The translations under genes and the position numbers were made by a program. This document shows, piece by piece, positions 1 to 7,314 of a DNA stretch of 49,445 nucleotides (positions within the stretch are counted from its first letter, which is position 1; each line of letters starts with the position of its first letter). The stretch comes from Caldivirga sp. MU80 (lineage in GTDB: Archaea; Thermoproteota; Thermoprotei; Thermoproteales; Thermocladiaceae), in assembly GCF_001663375.1 (NCBI RefSeq), contig NZ_LCTF01000015.1:1-49445 (forward strand), written 5' to 3'. Under the pieces are notes generated by a model, which had not been told where the DNA came from, did not search any database, and worked only from the letters and a program-made list of their open reading frames with translations.

Positions 1-818
1 CCAGTGATGAGAGGGGTATTGATGTTATTAGGGAGAAGGTTAAGGAGTTCGCTAGGACAGTGGCCACAGGCCCAGTACCATTCAAACTAGTCATCCTAGA
101 TGAGGCTGATAACATGACTAGTGATGCCCAGCAAGCCTTAAGGAGGATTATGGAGATGTACGCAGCATCAACAAGATTCATACTACTCGCAAACTACATA
201 AGCGGTATAATAGAGCCAGTACAGTCAAGGTGCGCAATCTTCAGATTCAACCCACTACCAAGGGAGGCAGTAATAGAGAGGCTAAGGCAAATAGCAAAGG
301 AAGTGGGAATACAGGCAAGTGAGGATGGGCTAGAGGCAATATGGGAAACAACACAAGGAGACCTAAGAAAAGCAATAAACACAATGCAGGCGGCGGCGAC
401 AATAAGCAAGGTGATTGATAAGGAGACGGTCTATAAGGTTGTTGGTAGGGTTGAGTTTAAGGTGATTGACGAGTTCCTTGAAAACGCCCTTGGGGGTAGG
501 TTTGAGGATTCCCGTAGGGCCATGAGGAACATAATGTACACCTACGGCATATCCGGGGTTGAGCTGCTTAAGTATATTCAAGAGGAGCTTTTGATTAATG
601 ATAGATTCAAGCTGCCCATTGACGCTAAGGTTGAGGTAAGCGAGCTAATAGCGGACATTGATAATAGGTTGGTCTTCGGTAGTGATGAGGAGATTCAGTT
701 AACGGCTCTGATAGCCAAACTAGCCGCCATAGGGTCCAAGTACGGGTTTAAGGCAACCCAGGAGGGTGGCGCCAAGCCCAGCGAGAAGCCCACGGCAAGG
801 AAGGGGGCGCGTAAATGA
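1..818 (+). CDS. rfcS: Replication factor C small subunit, 5' end outside the window
   Basis: This is the C-terminal 270 or so residues of the clamp-loader small subunit, an AAA+ ATPase that with RfcL loads PCNA on primed DNA. The reading frame is open from base 3, so the gene starts upstream of the window. The visible part opens with SDERGID, then the Walker B motif VILDEAD, sensor 1 (LLANY), the SRC arginine-finger motif (VQSRCAIFRF) and the helical collar. The last 20 residues are Lys/Ala-rich. Its stop overlaps the rfcL start by 4 bases (ATGA), so the two are an operon. No intein is seen in the visible part. Bases 165-405 use almost only A- or C-ending codons and switch abruptly near 410 to G/T-rich codons. 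Confidence 0.97.
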   Translation, partial: SDERGIDVIREKVKEFARTVATGPVPFKLVILDEADNMTSDAQQALRRIMEMYAASTRFILLANYISGIIEPVQSRCAIFRFNPLPREAVIERLRQIAKEVGIQASEDGLEAIWETTQGDLRKAINTMQAAATISKVIDKETVYKVVGRVEFKVIDEFLENALGGRFEDSRRAMRNIMYTYGISGVELLKYIQEELLINDRFKLPIDAKVEVSELIADIDNRLVFGSDEEIQLTALIAKLAAIGSKYGFKATQEGGAKPSEKPTARKGARK

Positions 819-2074
819 GTCAACGTAGGTTGCCCTGGTTTGAGAAGTACAGGCCCAGGAGCCTTAAGGATGTTGTTAACCAGGAGGAGGCTAAGAAGAC
901 CATGGAGGATTGGGTTAGGAGGTGGCTTGACGGTAAGGAGAGGAGGGCCCTCCTGCTCTCTGGGCCGCCTGGCACGGGTAAGACGACGATGGTTCATGCC
1001 CTGGCCCATGACTACGGGCTTGAGTTGTATGAAATGAACGCAAGTGATGTTAGGACAGCCGCTAGGATTAGGGAGGTTGTGGGTAAGGCGCTTAACCAAG
1101 GCTCCCTCTTCGGGTTTAGGGGTAAGCTTGTTCTCTTCGACGAGGTTGACGGCATAAACGTTAAGGCTGATCAAGGTGGGATAAGCGAGATAGTTGACAT
1201 TGTTAAGGAGGCTAAGGTGCCCATCGCGATGACGGCAAATGACCCATGGGATCCTAAGCTTAGGCCTCTTAGGGAAGCCTGCATAGTGGTTCAGGTTAGG
1301 CCACTTAAGAATAGGGACATACTGGAGGTACTTAGGCGCATATGCAGCGCCGAGAGGGTTAAGTGCGATGACGATGCCCTAAAGCTCATAGCCGAATCAT
1401 CAATGGGCGACATGAGGTCAGCCATAAATGATCTGCAGTTGGTTGCCGAGACCGGCCCAGTCACTAGGGATAGGGTCTCCCTGCTTAGCAGTAGAGCCCA
1501 CCAGTACGACATGTTTAGGGTAGTTGACATGGTGCTTAAGGCTAATACCGTGTCTTCAGCCACAGCCGTGACTAGGCTACCCAGCTTCGACTGGGAGAGT
1601 CTAATGCTATGGCTAACTGAGAACGCCGCAGTGGCCTACTCATCATCGGTGGGTGCACTTAGCGACGCTTACGATAACCTATCCAGGGCGGATGTATTGA
1701 GGGGTATCATGGTGAGTAAGCAGGAGTGGGAGTTAATGCCGTACCTGCTTGAGTTAATGACCGCCGGGGTTGCGTTGGTTAGGAATAAGCCCAAGTTACC
1801 CTTCTTCATAAGGGGCATGAGGTTCCCTGAGAAGATTAGGCTAATGGCAAGGACAAGGGAGGTTAGGGAGACTAGGGATAGGGTTATGCATATGCTTAGG
1901 ACTCAACTGCATGAGTCATCATCAACCATAATCAGGGACTACATACCCCTAGTAAGGATATTGGCTCAAAGGGACAGTAAAATAATCAACACCCTGGCTA
2001 GGGCTTTGGGCGTTTCTGAGGGGTCGGTTAAGCTAATAATTAACCCAGAGTCCGCTGAAGGCCAGGGGGAGTAA
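815..2074 (+). CDS. rfcL: Replication factor C large subunit
   Basis: 419 residues, the large subunit of the archaeal clamp loader. It starts with the RFC-box-like PWFEKYRP, has Walker A GPPGTGKT at 50-57, ELNASD-like EMNASD at 73-78 and Walker B VLFDEVD at 106-112. A helical collar domain fills the C-terminal half. It is at the short end for archaeal RfcL, and no PIP-box-like motif is visible at the C-terminus. The ATG overlaps the rfcS stop by 4 bases. The stop shares one base with the next gene (TAATG), so all three are probably co-transcribed and translationally coupled. Confidence 0.96.
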   Translation: MSQRRLPWFEKYRPRSLKDVVNQEEAKKTMEDWVRRWLDGKERRALLLSGPPGTGKTTMVHALAHDYGLELYEMNASDVRTAARIREVVGKALNQGSLFGFRGKLVLFDEVDGINVKADQGGISEIVDIVKEAKVPIAMTANDPWDPKLRPLREACIVVQVRPLKNRDILEVLRRICSAERVKCDDDALKLIAESSMGDMRSAINDLQLVAETGPVTRDRVSLLSSRAHQYDMFRVVDMVLKANTVSSATAVTRLPSFDWESLMLWLTENAAVAYSSSVGALSDAYDNLSRADVLRGIMVSKQEWELMPYLLELMTAGVALVRNKPKLPFFIRGMRFPEKIRLMARTREVRETRDRVMHMLRTQLHESSSTIIRDYIPLVRILAQRDSKIINTLARALGVSEGSVKLIINPESAEGQGE

Positions 2075-2763
2075 TGAATGTGGATTCATTGTACAGCGAC
2101 TACAATGCAATAACCCCGGTTTATGAAAGGGCTAGTAGTGCCATCACGCTGGGTTTGATAGGTAGGTGGAGGAGGTCGACCATTAGGCTTGGCCTTAAGG
2201 CACTGGGCAACGCCAACGCTGTTGATGTGTTGGATGCGGGCTCAGGCCCGGGTAACATGACCATTGAGTTGATTAAGAGTGGGGTTAACGCAAGGCGTGT
2301 TGTGCTCCTGGACCAGTCAATGGTTATGCTTAAGTCGTCTCCTAGGCTAGGTGTAATTGATGAGGTTTGCGGCCTATTCGAACTGATGCCGTTCAGGGAT
2401 TCAGTGTTCAACATGGTTATCATGGGCTTCTCACTCCACGCATCAAGCAACCTGAGGAAGGCCTACTGCGAGATATCAAGGGTGCTTAAGGCTGGTGGGG
2501 TGTTGGCCAGTGTCAGCATAGGTAAGCCTAATAACTCTATCTACAGGGCCTTGGGTTGGCTCTACACAGCCGTTGCAATACCGTTAATAACGCTGGTCAC
2601 GGCTGGGCCAAGGTACATCAGGTACTTCTACGACATACACAACATATACGTGAGGCTACCGTCAAACAACACCTTCAGGGGAATGGCTAAGGGCTGCCTT
2701 AACCTCATTGAGTACAGGGATGAGGCGCTGGGCCTAGCCAACGTAACCGTAATGAAGAAGTAG
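2074..2763 (+). CDS. Class I SAM-dependent methyltransferase (UbiE-like)
   Basis: 229 residues with a Rossmann methyltransferase fold. Motif I is VLDAGSGPGNMT (residues 52-63). An acidic residue follows at the end of strand 2 (VVLLDQS), and a post-motif region resembles the UbiE/ubiquinone methyltransferase group (FDVVIMGFSLH-like segment around residue 110). The substrate cannot be read from the sequence. A hydrophobic stretch near residues 165-185 might be membrane-associated. The start codon shares its A with the rfcL stop, which makes it the third gene of the clamp-loader operon. A role in replication is not implied. Confidence 0.85.
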   Translation: MNVDSLYSDYNAITPVYERASSAITLGLIGRWRRSTIRLGLKALGNANAVDVLDAGSGPGNMTIELIKSGVNARRVVLLDQSMVMLKSSPRLGVIDEVCGLFELMPFRDSVFNMVIMGFSLHASSNLRKAYCEISRVLKAGGVLASVSIGKPNNSIYRALGWLYTAVAIPLITLVTAGPRYIRYFYDIHNIYVRLPSNNTFRGMAKGCLNLIEYRDEALGLANVTVMKK

Positions 2764-2848
2764 CACCCAGTTCACTTCATGCATTAGCGAGCTTCACGAC
2801 TCTAATGAGGGTTTAATGCCAGCGTTCACCTTAAAGCTGAGGCAGTTC

Positions 2849-2856
2849 TATTTAAT
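2849..2856 (+). promoter_or_regulatory. TATA box for the THUMP gene
   Basis: TATTTAAT centred 32 nt upstream of the ATG at 2885. This spacing favours that start over the longer frame opening at 2816, which would lie upstream of the promoter. Confidence 0.6.
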
Positions 2857-2884
2857 TACTCTCACCGGTCTCACCCTGGGCTGC

Positions 2885-3397
2885 ATGGTTAACGTGGTCC
2901 TTGTGACCACGAGACCGAGGAATGGTAGGGTTGCCAGGGATCTTGAGGATTACCTACTGGTTAAGTTGGGTAAGGCTAGGGTTGTTAAGTCGCGGTTCAG
3001 TGGGTTACTGATAATTGAGGCGGAGGTGGACCCCAGGGTTGTGTCCAGGGTTATCTTAAACAGCCCATTCATAGGCACGGCTGTTTTCAGGGTGGTTCCG
3101 GTGATTGAGTATGTTAACGAGTTGAACTTCACCAACATACTTAGCATTACCCTACCCAAGATTAGGGAGAGGTGTAGTGGACTTAAGGTGCTGGTTAGGT
3201 GTAGGGCTAGGGGAAGGGGTATTGGTGACTCCCAATGCGAGCTTGAGCTGGCCAGAAGGCTTAAGGAGCAGGGAGTCAATGTAGGTGTTAATTCACCCAA
3301 TTGCCTACTCCTCGTTGAGTGTTGGGAGGGTGGCTGTGGAATTCTTATGGACAGGCTTGACTTGATTAGTGGCTATGCCTTTATAAATATAAAGTAA
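2885..3397 (+). CDS. THUMP-domain RNA-binding protein (Tan1/THUMPD1-like)
   Basis: 170 residues from the ATG at 2885. The opening VNVVLVTTRPRNG resembles the N-terminus of Tan1-type proteins. Residues 100-165 fit a THUMP domain: a strand GLKVLVRCRARGRG, then a helix ELELARRLKEQ, then VNVGVNSPNCLLLVECW. In the known family THUMP binds tRNA. Stand-alone Tan1/THUMPD1 proteins assist the RNA acetyltransferase Kre33/NAT10 (TmcA in archaea) in making ac4C, so an adaptor role is an inference. The frame could open at 2816 (193 residues), but a TATA box lies inside that extension. Six cysteines are spread through the C-terminal half. Confidence 0.7.
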   Translation: MVNVVLVTTRPRNGRVARDLEDYLLVKLGKARVVKSRFSGLLIIEAEVDPRVVSRVILNSPFIGTAVFRVVPVIEYVNELNFTNILSITLPKIRERCSGLKVLVRCRARGRGIGDSQCELELARRLKEQGVNVGVNSPNCLLLVECWEGGCGILMDRLDLISGYAFINIK

Positions 3398-3519
3398 TAT
3401 TCGTTTTTATTCGTTAGGTATTTAAGGGGATATAAAAACCTTAAAACTTTTAAAGCACTAGGGAAGTTTACTCCTTAGTAAGCATTAAAGTTTTAAAGTA
3501 GAATAGAGAGTAGTGTAAT
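3398..3519. other. AT-rich inverted-repeat region upstream of orc1/cdc6
   Basis: This 122-bp gap holds stacked symmetric elements. There is a direct repeat ATTCGTT (3399 and 3408) and an inverted repeat TTAAGG/CCTTAA with an 11-bp gap (about 3422-3445). Two TTTTAAAG-type elements, of opposite bias, lie about 48 bp apart around an imperfect hairpin (CTAGGGA / TCCTTAG, about 3459-3479). The last one (3491-3498) is the likely TATA box of orc1/cdc6. Archaeal origins often sit beside orc1/cdc6, so an origin or an autoregulatory Orc site is possible. No canonical ORB sequence was recognised. Confidence 0.35.
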
Positions 3520-4710
3520 ATGGGTGATTTAATAATTAGGAATGCAGCGGCATTAACACCCGATTACATACCACCAAGGCTGATTGATAGGGAAGAGCAG
3601 ATGAACATGCTTAACATGATGTTCGGTGACTACTTAAAGTCGCCTGGTTCATTCTACGCCAGGGCGCTGCTTATCGGGGGTACTGGCACTGGGAAGACGA
3701 TCACGAGCATTAAGTTTGGTGAGTATGCTTCAAGGAATTCCACCGTTAGGTTCATCCATGTCCCATGCTGGACCCACAGGACCATGCATTCTGCCGTTAG
3801 GTTCATTGGGGAGTCGTTGAAGATAAGTATACCTAGGCGTGGCTTCTCGTCGGAGGAGATCCTTGAGATAATCTACGACCACCTTAAGGATAATGGAATC
3901 TACATAGTGGTAGTTTTAGACGACGTCTTCCACATAGTTAACAACAGTGGCGCCGATGCACTAGGTACACTGATTAGGTTTTACGATGAGCACATTGGTG
4001 AGCATGACTACCACTTCTCGCTAATCCTCATAGACAGAGATGATTCACTTCTCGTTAAGCTTGATGCAGGTGCTAAGAGTACGTTGGGCAACAACATAAT
4101 TAGGTTCCCACCCTACACCAAGGACCAGATATACGAGATACTTAGGGATAGGGCCCAGGCGGCTTTAATGCCAGGGACCTATAATGACGAAGTCCTCGAG
4201 ATGATTGCTGATGTAACGGGGGCAAGCGGCGGCAATGAGGGTAGGGGTAATGCCAAGCAGGCCATAGAGATACTGTGGAAGTCGGCCCTAACGGCCCAGC
4301 AGAGGGGGTCAAGGAGAATACTCCCCGAGCACGTTAGGTATGCTGTGAAGAACACACTGGTGATTCATGTGGGTGAGTTAAGGGGAATGGATCTACACGA
4401 GAAGCTCTTCCTACTAGCCATAGTAAACGCCCTCCGTAGAAAAAGGGACTCAGCCTACGTAACCTTCGGTGAGGCTGAGGACGAGTATATAATGATCTGT
4501 GAGAAGTATGGGTTAAGGAGCAGGCGTAGCCATGGTCAGCTTTGGCATTACCTAAAGGACATGGAGAACACCTGGAGGATAATTGAGACAAGGCCCTCGG
4601 GCAAGGGCATGAGGGGTAGGACAACCCTAATATCAATACCCTACGAATCCCTAGACGTACTCGCCCAGGAATTAACAAGGCTAGTTGAATTTGAGTTAGC
4701 GGTCAGGTGA
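3520..4710 (+). CDS. Orc1/Cdc6 replication initiator
   Basis: 396 residues, archaeal Orc1/Cdc6 AAA+ protein that binds origins and helps load MCM. N-terminal PRLIDREEQ box, Walker A GGTGTGKT (53-60), Walker B VLDDV (about 132-136, with an Asp where many have Glu), sensor region SLILIDRDD, and an arginine-rich lid. From about residue 300 a winged-helix DNA-binding domain ends in the wing RPSGKGMRGRTTLISI. The ATG lies 25 nt after a TATA box at 3491-3498, so the transcript is probably leaderless. The stop overlaps the region of the downstream wHTH gene. Which of the several Orc1 paralogues this is cannot be decided here. Confidence 0.95.
   Translation: MGDLIIRNAAALTPDYIPPRLIDREEQMNMLNMMFGDYLKSPGSFYARALLIGGTGTGKTITSIKFGEYASRNSTVRFIHVPCWTHRTMHSAVRFIGESLKISIPRRGFSSEEILEIIYDHLKDNGIYIVVVLDDVFHIVNNSGADALGTLIRFYDEHIGEHDYHFSLILIDRDDSLLVKLDAGAKSTLGNNIIRFPPYTKDQIYEILRDRAQAALMPGTYNDEVLEMIADVTGASGGNEGRGNAKQAIEILWKSALTAQQRGSRRILPEHVRYAVKNTLVIHVGELRGMDLHEKLFLLAIVNALRRKRDSAYVTFGEAEDEYIMICEKYGLRSRRSHGQLWHYLKDMENTWRIIETRPSGKGMRGRTTLISIPYESLDVLAQELTRLVEFELAVR
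4705..4710 (+). promoter_or_regulatory. Shine-Dalgarno motif deciding the wHTH start
   Basis: AGGTGA, ending 5 nt before the ATG at 4716 and lying over the orc1/cdc6 stop codon. It favours ATG 4716 over the GTG at 4707. Confidence 0.55.
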
Positions 4711-4715
4711 ACACC

Positions 4716-4997
4716 ATGAACCTCGTCGACGGTATAATGAAGTCGAAGATCCGCATAAAAATAATACTAACACTTTATGAACTTGGGGAACTAAGCATAT
4801 CACAATTAGCCAAGACAATAGGCTCAAACTACACGTTAACACTTAAGCACGTTAGGGCATTGGAGGAGATGGGCATAGTTAAGGAGGTTACTGTAGGTAG
4901 GATGAGACTAATTAAACTCAACAAGAACACCCCAGCCTACGAACACCTCAAGACCCTGGTCAACACACTCAAGAACCTAATGAACATTCAGCAATAG
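4716..4997 (+). CDS. Small winged-helix DNA-binding protein (ArsR/MarR-like)
   Basis: 93 residues. Almost the whole protein is one winged helix: KSKIRIKIILTLYELGELS, then the helix-turn-helix SISQLAKTIGSNYTLTLKHVRALEEMGIV, then a wing VKEVTVGRMRLIKLN and a C-terminal helix (YEHLKTLVNTLKNLM) that could dimerise. It follows orc1/cdc6 with essentially no gap and has its own ribosome-binding site, so it is co-transcribed. In other crenarchaea winged-helix proteins occur beside initiator genes. Whether this one controls the initiator or joins it at the origin is inference. Codons are markedly A/C-ending. Confidence 0.8.
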   Translation: MNLVDGIMKSKIRIKIILTLYELGELSISQLAKTIGSNYTLTLKHVRALEEMGIVKEVTVGRMRLIKLNKNTPAYEHLKTLVNTLKNLMNIQQ

Positions 4998-5265
4998 CTT
5001 GATCAACGCGTTTTAAAGGACTCGGATACAACTTCATGTTGACACTTGCATAGCGAGTAACACCCATGAGATTACGGCAAAATAAGGTTATGGGGGGTAC
5101 CCTTAAATGAGGTTCCATTACAATAGTTAGCCTATTATGGGGTTAAACCTGGTGGATTTATGAAACCGCATGAAAACATCGAGCATTGCCATCGGGTCTT
5201 TAGGTTTATGTTAAGGATATTGGGGATGTTTAAGTTTATTAAAGTTCACCTACGCCCATTTAACA
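4998..5265. other. Intergenic region between the wHTH gene and trmI
   Basis: 268 bp without a supported gene. It contains two TTATGGGG words 47 bp apart (5088 and 5135), a GGGTACCC palindrome (about 5096-5103) and a GGTT-A-AACC palindrome (about 5141-5149). G-runs beside palindromes recall origin recognition boxes, but no known consensus matches. The right end holds the trmI TATA box. Confidence 0.25.
5229..5238 (+). promoter_or_regulatory. TATA box for trmI
   Basis: TTTAAGTTTA centred about 32 nt upstream of the ATG at 5266. Confidence 0.6.
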
Positions 5266-6033
5266 ATGGACGTGGTTAAGGAGGGTGACTATGTATTACT
5301 TTGGCATAGTAATGGGATTAGGGTGGTGACTAAGGTTAGGAGGGATGGGGTTATCAGTACGGTTAGGGGTATCCTAAAGATGAGTGAGATTATCGGCAAG
5401 CCCTACGGCTCAAGAATACTCACAAACCTAGGCCACGCCTTCTACATAACCAAGCCCGACATGGTTGATGTACTACTTAAAATGCCCAGGGTTACCCAAC
5501 CCATATATCCTAAGGACTCCTCAGCCCTATTAATAATGCTCAACGTTAAGCCCGGTAGCAGAGTCCTTGAGGCTGGTTTAGGTAGCGGCTATGCAGCGTC
5601 GATAATAGCCACCTACATAGGGCCCTGGGGGCACTTAGTATCCATTGAGAGGAACCCCAGGTACATTGCGGTTGCCAGGGAGACCCTCAGGATCATGGGT
5701 ATTTTAGACGTGGTCGACTTGATAAACGGTGACGTATCGAGGATTAAGCTGCCTAGCTCATATTTTGACTCGGCTCTGCTTGACATGGGTGACCCGTGGA
5801 GTGCGATACCTGTTGTAGCTGATTCACTGAGGCATGGTTGTAATATTGCGGTTTACGTACCGACGATTAACCAGGTGGAGAGGGTTATCAGGAGTATGGT
5901 GGATAGTGGGCTAATAGATGTTAAGATGTTTGAGGTTAATTGGAGGGAATGGAAGACAATACCAGGTGAGGTTAGGCCCAATACGTGGACCTTATCTCAT
6001 ACAGGCTTCATAATAGTGGCTAAGAGGCCTTAG
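5266..6033 (+). CDS. trmI: tRNA (adenine-N1)-methyltransferase TrmI
   Basis: 255 residues, the usual size. TrmI makes m1A at position 58 (57/58 in archaea) of the tRNA T-loop from S-adenosylmethionine, as a tetramer. The family signature TQPIYPKD lies at 77-84 and the SAM-binding motif VLEAGLGSGYAAS at 100-112. An acidic ribose-binding residue follows in LVSIERN. DMGDPW matches the catalytic-site loop of the family. An N-terminal small beta domain (residues 1-60) is present. The last 14 bases overlap the end of the convergent GGGP synthase gene. Confidence 0.92.
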   Translation: MDVVKEGDYVLLWHSNGIRVVTKVRRDGVISTVRGILKMSEIIGKPYGSRILTNLGHAFYITKPDMVDVLLKMPRVTQPIYPKDSSALLIMLNVKPGSRVLEAGLGSGYAASIIATYIGPWGHLVSIERNPRYIAVARETLRIMGILDVVDLINGDVSRIKLPSSYFDSALLDMGDPWSAIPVVADSLRHGCNIAVYVPTINQVERVIRSMVDSGLIDVKMFEVNWREWKTIPGEVRPNTWTLSHTGFIIVAKRP

Positions 6034-6820
6034 GTCCACTACTCGTATTGGTCATACCGTTAAGTCTCCTCCGGCCACCCTTATGAACAGCATCAACAAT
6101 GTCTTTAAGCACGACGGCAGGTGATTCCTCTATCACGGTCCCAGTCACTATTACATCAGCGCCTGCCAGGGCTATTGAGTAGGCGGCCTCTGGGCTCCTT
6201 ATACCTCCCCCGACGATCAGCACCCTATTACCCACCGCCCTCTTAGCCTTAGCCACTACGCTGGGTGGCACCGGTTCCCTAGCCCCTGACCCAGCCTCAA
6301 TGTATATTAACGGGAACCCCAGGTAGTGGGCCGCCAGGACGTATGCGACTATAACGTCCTCCATGTGGTACGGTATCGGCTTAGCGTAACTGGCGAAGCC
6401 AGCCGCACCCCCCTCCCCCACTATTATGTACGCCATTGGTATAGTCTCAAGGTTCCTGTATCGCTTAGCTATTAACACGGCTGCTTGAACCTGGGCGCCG
6501 ATTATGTAGTATGGGTCTGTTGAGTTAAGTACCGAGAGGAAGAGCACAGCGTCAGCCTTCCTGCTTAACCCAGCCACACTGCCTGGGAAGAGTATTATGG
6601 GGAGTTTAACCTCACGTTTCACAGCCTCTATGTAATCATCGAGTGTGTTCTCGTTGACACCGTAGCTACCCCCAATCATTATTGCATCCGACCCAGCTTT
6701 TTCAGCCCCCTTGGCGAGTTCGACGAACTTTTCTAGGGTTACCTTATCGGGGTCTAGTAGTGAGAAGTGTAATGCCCCCATCTCCAGTAGCTTACCCGTT
6801 AGTAACTCAAACACGGCCAT
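6020..6820 (-). CDS. Geranylgeranylglyceryl phosphate synthase
   Basis: 266 residues, a TIM-barrel prenyltransferase that joins geranylgeranyl diphosphate to sn-glycerol-1-phosphate, the first committed step of archaeal ether-lipid synthesis. Visible family motifs: HFSLLDPDK (18-26), GGSYGV (50-55), LFPGS (77-81), YIEAGSGA (173-180) and the phosphate-binding VGGGIRS (203-209). The C-terminal 20 residues form an unstructured Ser/Asn/Thr-rich tail that overlaps trmI. A TATA box lies at 6841-6850. The next enzyme of the pathway is probably the UbiA gene at 36707. Confidence 0.94.
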   Translation of the reverse strand: MAVFELLTGKLLEMGALHFSLLDPDKVTLEKFVELAKGAEKAGSDAIMIGGSYGVNENTLDDYIEAVKREVKLPIILFPGSVAGLSRKADAVLFLSVLNSTDPYYIIGAQVQAAVLIAKRYRNLETIPMAYIIVGEGGAAGFASYAKPIPYHMEDVIVAYVLAAHYLGFPLIYIEAGSGAREPVPPSVVAKAKRAVGNRVLIVGGGIRSPEAAYSIALAGADVIVTGTVIEESPAVVLKDIVDAVHKGGRRRLNGMTNTSSGPKAS

Positions 6821-6840
6821 TAATCATTCCTGTCCGTGGG

Positions 6841-6850
6841 AGTTTTAAGC
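6841..6850 (-). promoter_or_regulatory. TATA box for GGGP synthase
   Basis: GCTTAAAACT on the minus strand, centred about 26 nt upstream of the ATG at 6820. It lies just beyond the Elf1 stop codon, so the two genes have separate promoters. Confidence 0.55.
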
Positions 6851-6852
6851 TA

Positions 6853-7224
6853 TTACTCCTCCTCAACGTCGGCGTCTGGTTCAGGGGCATCCAGGTATTC
6901 TATACCCTCATCACTGTCTATGATGCCTTGATTCTGCTGATTATTAACGGCACTGGCCCTAACCTCAGCCTGCCTGGCTGGCTTTAACTCACCGGCGAAG
7001 TACTTATCAACAAACTTATTGTAGTAGTCTACTGGTAGCAGGCCATTTATCCTATCAAACTCAGCCTCAAGCCCACACACCCCACACACGACCTTAACCT
7101 TATTCTCCTTCTTAGACACAGATACGTTAACCGCCACTGACCCGCAGTAGGGGCATTGAAACACGGTGGGTAACCTCCTCTTAGACCTTACAAGCAATTT
7201 ACGGGTCTTCCTCCTCTTACCCAT
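6853..7224 (-). CDS. Elf1-type transcription elongation factor (zinc ribbon)
   Basis: 123 residues from the internal ATG at 7224. It starts MGKRRKTRKLL, a basic tail that in Elf1 contacts DNA. A zinc ribbon follows with CPYC at 24-27 and CGVC at 47-50, and then an acidic C-terminus ending in EPDADVEEE. Elf1 binds RNA polymerase near the downstream DNA and works with Spt4/5; an Spt5 gene is at 31915. The frame could open at 7269. However, a TATA box centred at 7252, 28 nt before ATG 7224, lies inside that extension, and Elf1 proteins begin at MGKR. Confidence 0.88.
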   Translation of the reverse strand: MGKRRKTRKLLVRSKRRLPTVFQCPYCGSVAVNVSVSKKENKVKVVCGVCGLEAEFDRINGLLPVDYYNKFVDKYFAGELKPARQAEVRASAVNNQQNQGIIDSDEGIEYLDAPEPDADVEEE

Positions 7225-7245
7225 GGTTCGAAGGTTTGAGGGCTG

Positions 7246-7257
7246 CTTAAAATACTT
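7246..7257 (-). promoter_or_regulatory. TATA box for elf1
   Basis: AAGTATTTTAAG (minus strand), centred 28 nt before ATG 7224. Confidence 0.6.
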
Positions 7258-7314
7258 TCCCTTAAACAAAAGTAGTAATTGAACGTGGGTTCACTTTTAA
7301 ATACTTTAAGTTGA

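Noticed and set aside
1-818. Intein in rfcS, EF-2 or cdc48
   Set aside because: The visible proteins run through their conserved motifs without insertion. Walker A of rfcS and cdc48 is outside the window, so inteins there cannot be judged.
695-1174. 159-codon open frame opposite rfcS/rfcL, and other long antisense frames such as 17503-17919 or 38055-38612
   Set aside because: They are mirrors of well-supported genes with high GC or skewed third positions, have no promoter and no recognisable protein features.
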